This document shows, piece by piece, positions 7,967 to 16,975 of a stretch of 47,129 nucleotides of DNA. A program made the translations under genes and the position numbers. The stretch covers positions 1-47,129 of the forward strand of contig QZKU01000047.1 in NCBI GenBank assembly GCA_003598085.1, given 5' to 3'. The notes under the pieces are model-generated. The model worked only from the letters and a program-made list of their open reading frames with translations. It was not told where the DNA came from and made no database searches. Position 1 is the first letter of the stretch, and each line of letters opens with the position of its first letter. This DNA comes from Candidatus Abyssobacteria bacterium SURF_5 (GTDB taxonomy: Bacteria; Abyssobacteria; SURF-5).

Positions 7967-8986
7967 ATGGACGAGATAACGAAAAAAATTCAGGCATATC
8001 TCGATATGAAGCGGCAGGATGCGCCGGTGCTTCGCGGACGCGATTTCCGGATAACTCCTCTGGCGCAGGGCGAGTACAACTTGAATTACCTGCTTGCCTC
8101 AGAATCCATAAAGCTGGTGTTTCGGATCAATATCGGCACGCAAATCAACAGGGCCGACCAGGTCTTGTACGAGTACAGGGCTCTGGAACTCCTGAAAGAT
8201 TCAGGCGTCACTCCCCTCCCATATTTCGTCGACGATTCGCGCGAATTTTTCGAGACGGGAATTCTCATGGAAGAATACATCGAGGGCGAGCCGCTGGATT
8301 ACCTGCGAGATTTCACTTCGGCGGCCCGTCTGTTTGCCGCAATTCAACAGGTGGAGGTGCCGGAAGAAAATAATCACCTCATTCGGGAGGACGCGCCTTT
8401 GACCCTTATCTACAATGAGTGCAGCGGACTTCTCCAGAAATACTTTGACTCGGACCTTGCGGACGCTAAGATTCGAGATTATCTCAACGATGTGCTCGCA
8501 TGGGCGAATGAGGCGCGGGCGCGTGAAAGGTATTATAAGGAGGACCCATGCCTGTGCATTGTGAATACGGAAGTCAACTCCGGAAACTTCATCGTGAATC
8601 GAGCGCGGAATTCCATTCATCTGGTGGACTGGGAGATGCCGCGCTGGGGAGACCCCTCTCAAGACCTCTCGCATTTTTGTTCGCCATTGACAACGTTATG
8701 GAAAACGTCCTATCGCATGACCGAGCGCGACAAACTGGATTTCCTCAAGGAGTACTCGACTGCCGTGTCCGACGCGCATCTCCGCGACACGCTTGCCGAG
8801 CGGGTTCGCCTGCGTGATCCGTTCGTGTATCTGCGCGGCATATCCTGGTCGGCGATGGCGTACGTGGCCTATCAAACGGATTATAACGGCCTCAGGAATC
8901 CCGACACATGGGCGACGCTCCAGCGGTACATGGACATAGCCTTCATCCGGTCGCTCTTCGATCCGTTTCTGAATCTCCGGGTCTGA
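7967..8986 (+). CDS. APH/choline-kinase-fold phosphotransferase with altered catalytic loop
   Basis: The frame is open from 7841, but the ATG at 7967 (AGG 7 nt upstream) starts a protein of 339 residues that aligns with the fold from its first helix. The N-lobe has GEYNLNYLL and an ATP-lysine candidate in LVFRI. The hinge is MEEYIEGEPL. The C-lobe holds CIVNTEVNSGNFIV and LVDWEMPRWGDP. Known APH-family kinases have HGDxxxxN and D-x-[DE] here. In this protein the HGD triplet is N200-T-E202 while N207 and D221-W-E223 are kept. It could phosphorylate a small molecule with a Glu in place of the catalytic Asp, or be a non-catalytic relative. It overlaps no other gene, but the leader contains the aminotransferase remnant on the opposite strand. 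Confidence 0.8.
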   Translation: MDEITKKIQAYLDMKRQDAPVLRGRDFRITPLAQGEYNLNYLLASESIKLVFRINIGTQINRADQVLYEYRALELLKDSGVTPLPYFVDDSREFFETGILMEEYIEGEPLDYLRDFTSAARLFAAIQQVEVPEENNHLIREDAPLTLIYNECSGLLQKYFDSDLADAKIRDYLNDVLAWANEARARERYYKEDPCLCIVNTEVNSGNFIVNRARNSIHLVDWEMPRWGDPSQDLSHFCSPLTTLWKTSYRMTERDKLDFLKEYSTAVSDAHLRDTLAERVRLRDPFVYLRGISWSAMAYVAYQTDYNGLRNPDTWATLQRYMDIAFIRSLFDPFLNLRV

Positions 8987-8997
8987 CGACATCCTGG

Positions 8998-9047
8998 ATT
9001 CCTGCCCCGGATCGGGGTCCGGGGCATGCTTTAACGCTCGCAGGAAT
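8998..9047. repeat. Nested hairpin of the dispersed ATTCCTGC/GCAGGAAT type
   Basis: The outer arms are ATTCCTGC (8998-9005) and GCAGGAAT (9040-9047). The inner arms are CCCCGGA (9005-9011) and TCCGGGG (9018-9024). The GCAGGAATGAC edge recurs at 46820-46830. Such elements are common small dispersed palindromes in spacers. There is no T-run, so it is not a classical terminator. The rest of the spacer to 9291 shows nothing. Confidence 0.5.
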
Positions 9048-9291
9048 GACGAAAAGAAGGGACTTCGTTCGGGTGATTCGGCACTGATTCGATTCATTTG
9101 TGATAGTAAGGTTTTGTTTTGGCTGCGGCTGGAAGTGACGACGGAGGCGCCACAGCGGCCTTCAAAACCCATGCAAGTTTCACGCAACCAGCGCCTTACT
9201 AGGAAAGGCAATGGAGCGGGTCAGCAAGAAACTGGATTTGTCAAAAGCGGAGGGCTGACATCTTCTTCCCGAAACGCGTCGGATCGTTCAC

Positions 9292-10002
9292 TCATGTTGT
9301 GTCTGTTTTCGGGACCAGAGATGAAACGGTCTCGTCGATAACTGACAGAAGCTCCTTATGTGTCTCAAGCTTTAGTTGCCGGATCATGTCTCTGTCCTTC
9401 TTCAGGGGCTTTGCGAACGCGAGAGCTTCCTTCATCAGCTCGGGAAGAGGGCATGCTTTCATGATGATGTGGTGTTCTTGAGCCTCTTGAGCGGTGATCC
9501 TTTTCCCCGTGTACGCCATTTCCTCGAATTTGTAAAGGGGGAGGGCCCGCTTCGAGACAGCGGTGATGACCGGGCCGAGGGCAATACCAATATCGACCTC
9601 GTTCAGACACATCCATCCTCTGTCAGCGCGCATGAATCGAAAATCATGGATGAAAGACAATACGGCGCCGCCGGCAAACGCGTGGCCACTGATCGCGGCG
9701 ACTGTGATCATCGGATACGTCGGTAGGTGTCTGAGGAAACCATAGAACTCCACCAGGAATTTGTCGAGCGCCTGCGGGCCATCTTGTTCGACTGCGGGCC
9801 TCAGCCAGTCTAAATCTATTCCATTCGACCATATTTTTTCATGGGCCGATTTCACCACGAGAACCCTTGCGTCCGTGTCGCGCTCTATCGTAGCCAGTAT
9901 CTCCAGGAAATCGTTGAAGAAAGAAAAGTTGAAGCGGTTCTCTCCGCTGTTCATGGTCAGGATGGCTACATGCTCATCCATCTCATATTCAAATTTTGCC
10001 AT
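9292..10002 (-). CDS. Enoyl-CoA isomerase-like protein (crotonase superfamily)
   Basis: 236 residues, a usual length for the smaller Delta3-Delta2-enoyl-CoA isomerases. The oxyanion-hole region reads ISGHAFAGGAVLS and the second catalytic region GWMCLNEVDIGIALG. Hydratases need two Glu residues. Here the first position (after AGG) is not Glu, while the second (NEVD) is kept, the single-Glu pattern of enoyl-CoA isomerases. GGGAGAG precedes the ATG. The enzyme would shift double bonds in unsaturated acyl-CoAs during beta-oxidation, in the cytoplasm. It is followed after 105 bp by an unrelated enolase-superfamily gene on the same strand. Confidence 0.8.
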   Translation of the reverse strand: MAKFEYEMDEHVAILTMNSGENRFNFSFFNDFLEILATIERDTDARVLVVKSAHEKIWSNGIDLDWLRPAVEQDGPQALDKFLVEFYGFLRHLPTYPMITVAAISGHAFAGGAVLSFIHDFRFMRADRGWMCLNEVDIGIALGPVITAVSKRALPLYKFEEMAYTGKRITAQEAQEHHIIMKACPLPELMKEALAFAKPLKKDRDMIRQLKLETHKELLSVIDETVSSLVPKTDTT

Positions 10003-10107
10003 TGCTCACTCTCCCGTCTCGAATTCGCCGCCCCGCAAAGAAAGACGTTGCCATCACCACAACCCTCTCCCGAAGCGTCCCGAAGGGGCAAGGCGAAAAT
10101 GTAACTG

Positions 10108-11217
10108 CTATTCGAGCACGCTTATCTTCATTCGTTCCACAAGGTCCATATCGATGTCGTAGCCGAGGCCGGGATTCTCAGGAGCATGGGCAAAGCCGTC
10201 CTTGTCGATCCGGATGTTCTCGACCAGGCCGTACCACCATGCCTCGTGCGGCAACAAGACCTCCATGTACGTCGTGTTCTTGATCGCCATCTGGACGTGA
10301 AGATTCGCAACGTCATTGATCGCGTTCGATCCGTGATGGATTTCGATCTTCAAATCGAATGCCTCGGCGAGATGCGCGATCTTCATTAATGTTGTGATAC
10401 CGCCTTTGAGCATCACGTCCCCACGCAGCATGTCGGTCGCGCGGTTCATTATCCAGGGAGCATACATATCGAGCCAGCCGGGCGGAAACTCGGTCGCCAT
10501 AACCGGAATATCGAGCTTTTCGACAAGCTTCTGATAGTTGTAAATGTCGGAATACGGCATCGGGTCTTCATACCAGAGAAAGCCAAGCTCTTCGATGGCG
10601 CGCCCCACTCTTATCGCCTCACCGATGCTGTAGCTCGCGCGCGAGTCCAGCATCAGCGTGAAATCAGCACCAACCGCTTTTCGGACCGCCTGACACGCGG
10701 CGATGTCTTCTCGCCATCGTCCGTTCGGATGCAGCTTGTATCCATGATAGCCGGCGGCCTTCACGGCGAGCGCCTGCTCTACGTAACCCTCGACCGTCGG
10801 GTGCTGCTCGGAGCTGGCATAGACGGGAATCCTGTCGCGGAACGTGCCAAGGAGACGATGAATGGGAAGACGGGCGATCTTGCCGGCAATATCCCAGAGC
10901 GCTATGTCGACGGCGCAGATGGTGTTCGGCCCCGCCTGCTCGCGTCTCACGTAGAGCGTCTGGTAGAGGCGCTCGCGATCGAGCGGATCTTGCCCCAGCA
11001 GAATCGGCTTGAGAAAACTCACGACGCGCTGGGCATCAAGGCTTGCGGGGTGGAGCGACAGGCCGAGAAGGCTGTATCCGTTCAGGCCCTCGTCGGTCTC
11101 GATCTTGACGAGCCCCAGGTTGCTGTTCGTCGTCGTTATCCTGGCCTGCGCGTCATAACTTTTCAGCGGAATGTTTTTCCATGCGAACAGCGTCACTGTC
11201 AGATTCGTGATCTTCAT
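10108..11217 (-). CDS. Mandelate racemase/muconate lactonizing enzyme family protein
   Basis: 369 residues, full length for the enolase superfamily. After an N-terminal capping domain, the barrel carries a base motif K161-L-H163 and metal ligands D191 (LMLDSRAS), E217 (WYEDPM) and E243 (MATEF). IHHGSN near residue 295 supplies the late-strand His. This is the mandelate-racemase subgroup pattern: Mg2+-assisted proton abstraction alpha to a carboxylate, usually acid-sugar dehydration or racemisation. KxH instead of KxK argues against a standard MLE or dipeptide epimerase. The exact substrate cannot be read from sequence. The ATG follows GGAGG. The radical SAM gene upstream on the same strand ends 76 bp before this start. 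Confidence 0.88.
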   Translation of the reverse strand: MKITNLTVTLFAWKNIPLKSYDAQARITTTNSNLGLVKIETDEGLNGYSLLGLSLHPASLDAQRVVSFLKPILLGQDPLDRERLYQTLYVRREQAGPNTICAVDIALWDIAGKIARLPIHRLLGTFRDRIPVYASSEQHPTVEGYVEQALAVKAAGYHGYKLHPNGRWREDIAACQAVRKAVGADFTLMLDSRASYSIGEAIRVGRAIEELGFLWYEDPMPYSDIYNYQKLVEKLDIPVMATEFPPGWLDMYAPWIMNRATDMLRGDVMLKGGITTLMKIAHLAEAFDLKIEIHHGSNAINDVANLHVQMAIKNTTYMEVLLPHEAWWYGLVENIRIDKDGFAHAPENPGLGYDIDMDLVERMKISVLE

Positions 11218-11293
11218 TCTTGCCGCCTCCGTTTTGGTTTTCTCTTATGCCGGTAACCGGCGGTATGCTGCTCTTACAGAATAAGCGTCAAGG

Positions 11294-12652
11294 CTAATAA
11301 AAACTGTGGGTAAGCCACTCGTGCTTCTGCCAGTATTTCCTGAAGAAGGGGGTCTTCAGGCCGCATTTGATTATCGCGCTTGCGGTTCGCAGCCCGGCGA
11401 GAGCCGTACAGCGGTTGCCAGGATACAGGAAGTTCACCACGCACCGCCTGCAAATGGAGAACCTTTCCTTAAGTATGCGCTCGCGGAATCGCTCCGCCTT
11501 CTCGTTGGTCCAGATTTCCAGCAGGCTGTTTTGGGTGACGTTGCCGATCACGTAATCGCCGATATCAGCGCAGAAATTCACGTCGCCGTCGGGCATCACG
11601 TTCACGAGAAACCACGGCGCATAACATCTGTCGTAGCTCACGAGCAGGCTCGGTTCGTCGAACCAGTTCCCGAGCGCCTCATCATCGAGATACGGCATGA
11701 GATTGAAATTGATCTTGTCGTGATCCAGCAGCGACCGAATATTTCCGGCCAAAAGCCGGGCATCGATCTTTCTCTGCTCTTTGCGAAATCCTTTCCCCGC
11801 ACGCGATGCCACGTCGAAATCTCTCTTCAGGCTCTCCTCGTAATCCTTCTCCATGGCCTCGCTGTAGAAGAAGCAGAGGGTGAGCATCACGTCTCTCACT
11901 CCGAGCTCCGCCGCGACATGCGCCATTTCCGGAATGGCTTCGTAATTGTCGGGACTCACCACGAAGTTCAGCGATATCGGCTGAACCCTGTGTATCCTCA
12001 ATTCCTTCTGTGCGGCCTGTACTGCTGCGATTCCCTCGCGGGCCGCGTCAAATGTGCCCGGAACCCCTCGAATCAAATCATGCACCTCGCGCGGGCCATC
12101 GATGGATACATTAATGTGATCGACGTATTTCGCGACCTCATGGGCGTATCTCTTCAGTTGAGTCCCATTCGTATCCATCGACAAAAACAAATTGCTCTCG
12201 CTGATATGCCGCATCACATCGGCTATTCCCGGATACAGGAGCGGCTCGCCGCCCCGGAGCAGAATGATCGGCCGGAAACACCTGACGTCGTCTATGAATT
12301 GCTTCCATGCCTCGACGGACAGGTTCTTGCGATGCATGTTCAGCCCCGGCGAATTGAGATACCCGTATGTGCCCCGCTGACCGCACATCCTGCATTTCAG
12401 ATTGCATGTGTTCGTGATCTCGATCCAGATATGGTACGGAAGGAACGCTCGTTTATCCCTCTGCTCGAACAGCTTGAATCGGTGTTGCGGGCAGGCATCA
12501 AGCATGTTGTCCATGATATACGTTCGCTCCCGCAGTTTGCAGCGAGCAAGGACATCGCCGTTCTTCATCACCTTTCCTTTGCGGCAATGAATGCATTCGA
12601 GGCAATCGTGCGAAATCCTGATTCTCTTCAACTTGGCATCGTGCTCGCCCAC
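11294..12652 (-). CDS. Radical SAM/SPASM protein with N-terminal Cys-rich region
   Basis: 452 residues with a GTG start behind GGAGGAGG. The radical SAM cluster motif is C83-NLK-C87-RM-C90. A SPASM-like C-terminal region has Cys in CYAPWFLVNVMPDG, NFCADIGD and CRRCVVN...GNRC. Before the barrel, residues 17-54 add CLECIHC, C38 and C54, which may hold zinc or another cluster. SPASM proteins typically modify peptides or carry out maturation chemistry. No small precursor peptide is visible next door, and the CNLKCRMCG motif and layout do not match sulfatase maturases. Function is unknown. Many such proteins act in cofactor or sugar modification. Confidence 0.85.
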   Translation of the reverse strand: MGEHDAKLKRIRISHDCLECIHCRKGKVMKNGDVLARCKLRERTYIMDNMLDACPQHRFKLFEQRDKRAFLPYHIWIEITNTCNLKCRMCGQRGTYGYLNSPGLNMHRKNLSVEAWKQFIDDVRCFRPIILLRGGEPLLYPGIADVMRHISESNLFLSMDTNGTQLKRYAHEVAKYVDHINVSIDGPREVHDLIRGVPGTFDAAREGIAAVQAAQKELRIHRVQPISLNFVVSPDNYEAIPEMAHVAAELGVRDVMLTLCFFYSEAMEKDYEESLKRDFDVASRAGKGFRKEQRKIDARLLAGNIRSLLDHDKINFNLMPYLDDEALGNWFDEPSLLVSYDRCYAPWFLVNVMPDGDVNFCADIGDYVIGNVTQNSLLEIWTNEKAERFRERILKERFSICRRCVVNFLYPGNRCTALAGLRTASAIIKCGLKTPFFRKYWQKHEWLTHSFY

Positions 12653-12679
12653 TATCTTCCTCCTCCGAAATTATTCGCC

Positions 12680-12688
12680 ATTATAGCA
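12680..12688 (-). promoter_or_regulatory. Extended -10 promoter for the radical SAM gene
   Basis: On the minus strand TGCTATAAT forms an extended -10 element with a perfect TATAAT hexamer (12680-12685). No good -35 is present, as expected for extended -10 promoters. Transcription would start near 12673, giving a leader of about 20 nt that includes the Shine-Dalgarno sequence. Confidence 0.5.
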
Positions 12689-12839
12689 AATCTCGAGATC
12701 GCGCGGCTGGAACCGCCTTCACGCGATTGCACGCCTTGCAGAATTGCCTGTTCCTCGGATATCATTACGCACGAGCGGCGCATGCGACATCCACCGGTCA
12801 AACCGCCGAATAAACCGAAAACCGAAAGGAGCTGTCAAT

Positions 12840-13952
12840 ATGTTCATCACCGACCTCTGCAAAATGCTCGGAATCAAACACCCGATCATTCAAGCGGGAA
12901 TGGGACCGTTCGGCACCAACAAGCTCTCCATTGCGGCGGCAAATGCCGGCGTGCTCGGGCTGATCAGTTCAAGCGGCATCGATACCAGAGACACCCAGCC
13001 GGAAATCTATCGCCATTTCGTCACGACCGGCGGCGCGACCCTCGAAGATGACAAGAAGACCGCGCTCAAAAAGATTTTCCGGCAGACCCTCGAAGGCACC
13101 CGCAAGACAAAAGGCATTTTCGGAGTCAACGTGATGGTTTCGGCCGAATTGAAGGAACGGGCCGAAGAGATCATTAACGCTGCGATCGAGGCGCGCGAAG
13201 AGGACCCGGAAATGAAAGAGCGCTTCCGCGTCATGTTCACCTCGGCCGGCGATCCTCTGCCGTGGACCGAAAAGGTCAAGAACGCCGGCTTCAAGTGGCT
13301 TCACGTGATTCCCTCAGTCAAAGGCGCGCTCAGATGCAAAAAAGCGGGCGTGGATATCATTGTCGCTTCCGGTCACGAGGGCGGCTTTCACACCGCGTGG
13401 GAACCCGTTCATTCGATGGTCCTTTTGCCGGCCGTTGTCGACGCGCTCGCGGGCTCCGGAATTCCCGTTGTCGGCGCCGGCGGATTCTGCGACGGCAAGA
13501 CTCTTGCGGCGGCGCTTTCGTTGGGAGCGGCGGGCGTCCAAATGGGAACGCGTTTTCTGGCCACCAAAGAAAGCGATTTCGCCGAATTGTGGAAAAACAG
13601 TGTTGTCAAAGCAGGTGACCGCGGAACCCTGATCGCGAGAGGATTCGTCGGGCCGGCGCGATGGATAAAGACGCCGGTGACCGAAAAACATGCTGAAAAC
13701 TCGCTCAAGATGTCTCCCGGTGTCTTTCTCGGCAAGCCGGACGATTACACCACAATTCCCTATGAATTAATCATAAACGAAATAGCGGGGATCAACGCTG
13801 CATATTCCGGCGATGAGAGCAAGGCAATGATGGCCGCCGGCGAATGTGCTCAGCGCATTGACAACCTGCCGCTCGTTGAAGAACTCGTAGATCGTATCGT
13901 GCAGGACGCCGCCGAAATTGTCCGGAATCTTCCGAAGCGCGTTCTCGCTTAG
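12840..13952 (+). CDS. Nitronate monooxygenase / FabK-like FMN enzyme
   Basis: The frame is open from 12744, but the ATG at 12840 has AAGGAG 8 nt upstream and begins the family's normal N-terminus (MFITDLCKMLGIKHPIIQAG). 370 residues, usual for the family. The FMN-barrel motifs are present: the early IIQAGMG, then VDIIVASGHEGGFH with the conserved active-site His, and VVGAGGFCDGKTLAAALSLG before GVQMGTRFLAT. Family members are nitronate monooxygenases, which oxidise toxic alkyl nitronates, or enoyl-ACP reductase II. Sequence alone does not separate these. The gene is divergent from the radical SAM gene and single. Cytoplasmic. Confidence 0.88.
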   Translation: MFITDLCKMLGIKHPIIQAGMGPFGTNKLSIAAANAGVLGLISSSGIDTRDTQPEIYRHFVTTGGATLEDDKKTALKKIFRQTLEGTRKTKGIFGVNVMVSAELKERAEEIINAAIEAREEDPEMKERFRVMFTSAGDPLPWTEKVKNAGFKWLHVIPSVKGALRCKKAGVDIIVASGHEGGFHTAWEPVHSMVLLPAVVDALAGSGIPVVGAGGFCDGKTLAAALSLGAAGVQMGTRFLATKESDFAELWKNSVVKAGDRGTLIARGFVGPARWIKTPVTEKHAENSLKMSPGVFLGKPDDYTTIPYELIINEIAGINAAYSGDESKAMMAAGECAQRIDNLPLVEELVDRIVQDAAEIVRNLPKRVLA

Positions 13953-14198
13953 ACTTGATATCGCTTCCGAAACATTGAATTCGGACTATCGGCTTCACGC
14001 GTTGAATGAATTTATCGATAGAAGCACGGCAGGCCATGCCCGAAAACGTGTGTGTCGTGGAAAGGCATAATCACCCACTTCCTTGAGTACAAACGGTCCG
14101 TAAGAGCGACATCATGTGGTCGCCCGCAATGTAATCACAGCAGATCGCAGAATCGATTGCAGGAGACAGTGGGTTGGAACGACCGGAAGGATTTAAAA

Positions 14199-16091
14199 AT
14201 GAAATGCCTGCGGAATTTTGCCGTTCCTCTTAAAATATTTGCCGCCTCACTCTGTCTGCTGGTCGTGATTGCTCAATCCTCTTTTGGCGAGGAGAGCGAG
14301 GTAAAGCAAAGCAAGACCTTCTTCAAGGCCGACCTGCAATGGAAGCTGTATCAGCTCACCGACAAGTTCGACAAATATTTCAAGCTTCCCTGCATGAGGA
14401 TCGAGAATGGCACACCGGACCGATACGACAGGATCGAGGTCGAGAAAAACGTTCCGATCCCGATGCGCGACGGCGTGAGGCTCTCTGCCAACATCTACCG
14501 GCCGAAAGGGCCGAAGGCCGAGAGCAAGTTCCCGGTGATCCTGACAAGGCTCCCATACGGCAAGGACGAGTATTATTGCTGGATGCCCGCCATCGGCAAG
14601 TTCTGGGCTAAGAAGGGATATGTTTTCGTCGCTCAGGATGTCCGCGGAAAATTCTGTTCTGAAGGCGAATTCGATCCTCTCATCAATGAGGCCGACGACG
14701 GATACGACACGCTTGACTGGATTGCGGCTCAACCCTGGTGCGACGGCAACATCGGCATGGAAGGAGAATCGTACTACGGCTACACGACATGGGCCGGGGC
14801 GGTCACCGGGCATCCGAATCTGAAGTGTGTCTCGCCGATGAACACCGCCATGGATTTCCATGATCTGATGTTTCAGAACGGCGCGCTCACGCTCCAGACA
14901 CTGGGGCTTTATCCGATCTGGCTGCAGGGGAAAGCGTACCAGAATTTCTTCCGGCTCGACCGAATGCATCTCCCGCTCATCACGATGGATGACGCAGCCG
15001 GCATCCCCACTCCTCGATACGACACGATCCTCCGGCACCCGCTCCGCGATGAGGTCACGGAAAGCTATAATCTCCGTACGAGGCGCGAGCGCGTGGAGAT
15101 ACCCATACTTGTGGTAGCAGGCTGGTACGATGTTTTTCTCAAGGCGGCCATTGATGACTGGCTTATGCAAAGACAAAAGAACATGGAGACCGGCGCGAAA
15201 GAAAAGCAATGGATACTCATCGCCCCGATCGACCACGAGTGGACGCCGACGTTGACAAACCGGATTGGCCGCCTCGATATCGGCGACAAATGTGCGAATA
15301 CAACATGGGAAGTTAGACAGGCCTTTTACGACAAATATCTGAAGGGAATCGATAACGGCTTTGAGAAAACATCTCCAGTCCATATCTTCGTCATCGGCGA
15401 CAACGATTGGCGCGATGAGAACGAGTGGCCCCTGGCGAGAACACAATGTACCGATTACTACCTTCACAGCGCCGGGAGCGCGAACACGCTGGACGGAGAC
15501 GGTATGCTCAATCCGGACGCTCCCCTCGATGAGCCGTTTGATACATACGTGTACGATCCTCAGGACCCGGTGAAAATCCACTATGACATCGACCTCTGGG
15601 CGCTCGCCGCTGAGATGAAGGATAGGCGCGCCGCGGAAGAGAGAGAGGACGTTCTTGTTTATACGAGCGCCCCGCTCGAGAATGAGATGGAGATTACTGG
15701 ACCGATTTCGGTTACGCTTTATGCGGCATCATCGGCTGTGGATACGGACTTTACCGCCGCTCTGGTGGATGTTTTCCCGGACGGCTACCTGCATTTGATC
15801 CAGGAAGGCATCCAGCGGGCAAGCGTGCGCGAGTCAGCCACCGCGCCAACACCTCTCGAGCCCGAGAAGATATATGAGTACAAAATCGATCTTTGGGCGA
15901 CGAGCTACGTTCTTAAGGCCGGCCACAAGATACGCGTCGAGATATCCAGCAGTAATTTCGACCGGTTCGACCGCAATCTGAACACCGGCGCCGAATTCGC
16001 AATGAGTTCGGAAACGGAACGAGCGACACAAAGGATTTACCACAGCCAGGAACACCCGTCGCACATCACCTTGCCCGTTATTCCAAGATAA
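14199..16091 (+). CDS. Exported CocE/NonD-family hydrolase
   Basis: The ATG at 14199 has GGAAGG 8 nt upstream and starts a signal peptide (MKCLRNFAVPLKIFAASLCL..., cleaved near FGE). 630 residues. The alpha/beta-hydrolase part has VPIPMRDGVRLSANIYRP, the oxyanion/active-site region DVRGKFCSEG and the nucleophile motif GESYYG (S191). Asp and His of the triad probably lie in AGWYDVF and IDHEW. The C-terminal jelly-roll of X-Pro-dipeptidyl-peptidase type follows (GPISVTLYAAS, GHKIRVEISSSNFDRFDRN). The family includes cocaine esterase, glutaryl-7-ACA acylase and alpha-amino-acid ester hydrolase. Export suggests hydrolysis of an ester or amide in the periplasm. The 245-bp leader from 13953 shows no other feature. 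Confidence 0.9.
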   Translation: MKCLRNFAVPLKIFAASLCLLVVIAQSSFGEESEVKQSKTFFKADLQWKLYQLTDKFDKYFKLPCMRIENGTPDRYDRIEVEKNVPIPMRDGVRLSANIYRPKGPKAESKFPVILTRLPYGKDEYYCWMPAIGKFWAKKGYVFVAQDVRGKFCSEGEFDPLINEADDGYDTLDWIAAQPWCDGNIGMEGESYYGYTTWAGAVTGHPNLKCVSPMNTAMDFHDLMFQNGALTLQTLGLYPIWLQGKAYQNFFRLDRMHLPLITMDDAAGIPTPRYDTILRHPLRDEVTESYNLRTRRERVEIPILVVAGWYDVFLKAAIDDWLMQRQKNMETGAKEKQWILIAPIDHEWTPTLTNRIGRLDIGDKCANTTWEVRQAFYDKYLKGIDNGFEKTSPVHIFVIGDNDWRDENEWPLARTQCTDYYLHSAGSANTLDGDGMLNPDAPLDEPFDTYVYDPQDPVKIHYDIDLWALAAEMKDRRAAEEREDVLVYTSAPLENEMEITGPISVTLYAASSAVDTDFTAALVDVFPDGYLHLIQEGIQRASVRESATAPTPLEPEKIYEYKIDLWATSYVLKAGHKIRVEISSSNFDRFDRNLNTGAEFAMSSETERATQRIYHSQEHPSHITLPVIPR

Positions 16092-16212
16092 GGAATCAAG
16101 AAGATAGGGCCCAATTTCTTGCGCGATGCATCGCACCCCGCAACACACCCCTCTTTAATGGTTGGCAGTAAGCCAAACGATTAACAGCTCGTTCTTTCAT
16201 TCAACAAAATGA

Positions 16213-16240
16213 AGGCGCGCTGAAAAAAAACGGCGCGCCT
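16213..16240. repeat. Hairpin with A-rich loop between convergent genes
   Basis: Perfect 8-bp arms AGGCGCGC (16213-16220) and GCGCGCCT (16233-16240) enclose a 12-nt loop, TGAAAAAAAACG. It lies between the convergent CocE-type and PRC-barrel genes and may end transcription from either side, although no T-run follows the stem. Confidence 0.45.
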
Positions 16241-16310
16241 CCAACGTATCAGATTCACAGTGAATCAGAAGCCCTTATTTAGAGCCGGGCATTACTGTTT
16301 GTTCCCTCTC

Positions 16311-16868
16311 TTACCGCCACCAGGCTCTCCCGCGGGTGAGTTCGTCTTGCACCCCGATGTCCGGGCTCGGACGAAACCGCTGAACGTCCTCTTCTCCGTA
16401 ATACTCGCGCTGTTCCTCTTCAGCGCTCGGACGCGGAGCTACCCGGCCCTCCTCGCCGAAATAGGCATTGACCTCATCACTCCATCCAGGCCCCAACGTC
16501 TCACTGCGCCACATGGGCGCGTTCTGGATATCACTGGCCGACAATGTTAAGAGGACATTGGTGCGAGTGACGTTGTCGACGAACTGCCACGGAATCATCA
16601 TGTACCGTTCGGCAATGTCAAAAACTCCTCCTCTGGATAACTGAAGCATAACCTTGCCGTCCGAAGAGAGCACCAGATTCTCCACTTCTCCAAGAACCGC
16701 GCCGTCACTGCTGAGGATGGCCTTCCCTATCATCGTATCCGCATAATAATGGCGGACCGGCTGATTTGAAGGACCCGCTTCCTGCTGCTGGGCAACGATA
16801 ATGGCCGGCAATAAAACGAGGACGCTGACGGCAAAGGCCGCCACAATCAGAATACTTGACTTCTTCAT
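16311..16868 (-). CDS. Exported PRC-barrel domain protein
   Basis: 185 residues. The signal peptide (MKKSSILIVAAFAVSVLVLL...) is probably cut near VAQ-QQ. The central PRC-barrel runs from about residue 45 to 115 (IGKAILSSDGAVLGEVENLV, then RYMMIPWQFVDN). The tail is rich in Glu, Arg and Pro. PRC-barrels occur in RimM, in the reaction-centre H subunit and in many small proteins of unknown role, where they serve as protein-contact modules. Exported single-domain versions have no assigned function. A consensus ribosome binding site (AAGGAGAG) precedes the ATG. The gene lies 107 bp downstream of the acyl-CoA dehydrogenase but looks separately transcribed. Confidence 0.82.
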   Translation of the reverse strand: MKKSSILIVAAFAVSVLVLLPAIIVAQQQEAGPSNQPVRHYYADTMIGKAILSSDGAVLGEVENLVLSSDGKVMLQLSRGGVFDIAERYMMIPWQFVDNVTRTNVLLTLSASDIQNAPMWRSETLGPGWSDEVNAYFGEEGRVAPRPSAEEEQREYYGEEDVQRFRPSPDIGVQDELTRGRAWWR

Positions 16869-16975
16869 GACACTCTCCTTCTCTTTGCTGCAAACCTTTA
16901 TTACCCACTACAGCCTTTTTGTAATTATGTCACTTTCAAAAGGTACAATAAAGAGGAGAGCAATCATGAATTTTA

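Noticed and set aside
11294-12652. Radical SAM/SPASM protein as the sulfatase maturase
   Set aside because: The cluster motif and N-terminal Cys-rich part differ from anaerobic sulfatase maturases, and the genes are 5 kb apart on opposite strands.
11306-13051. Long plus-strand open frame (581 codons) over the radical SAM gene
   Set aside because: It is the complement of a gene with clear CxxxCxxC and SPASM motifs; it has no protein-like motif and overlaps the nitronate monooxygenase gene in the wrong frame.
14247-15581. 444-codon minus-strand open frame in the CocE-type gene
   Set aside because: Shadow of a gene with signal peptide, ribosome binding site and hydrolase motifs on the plus strand.
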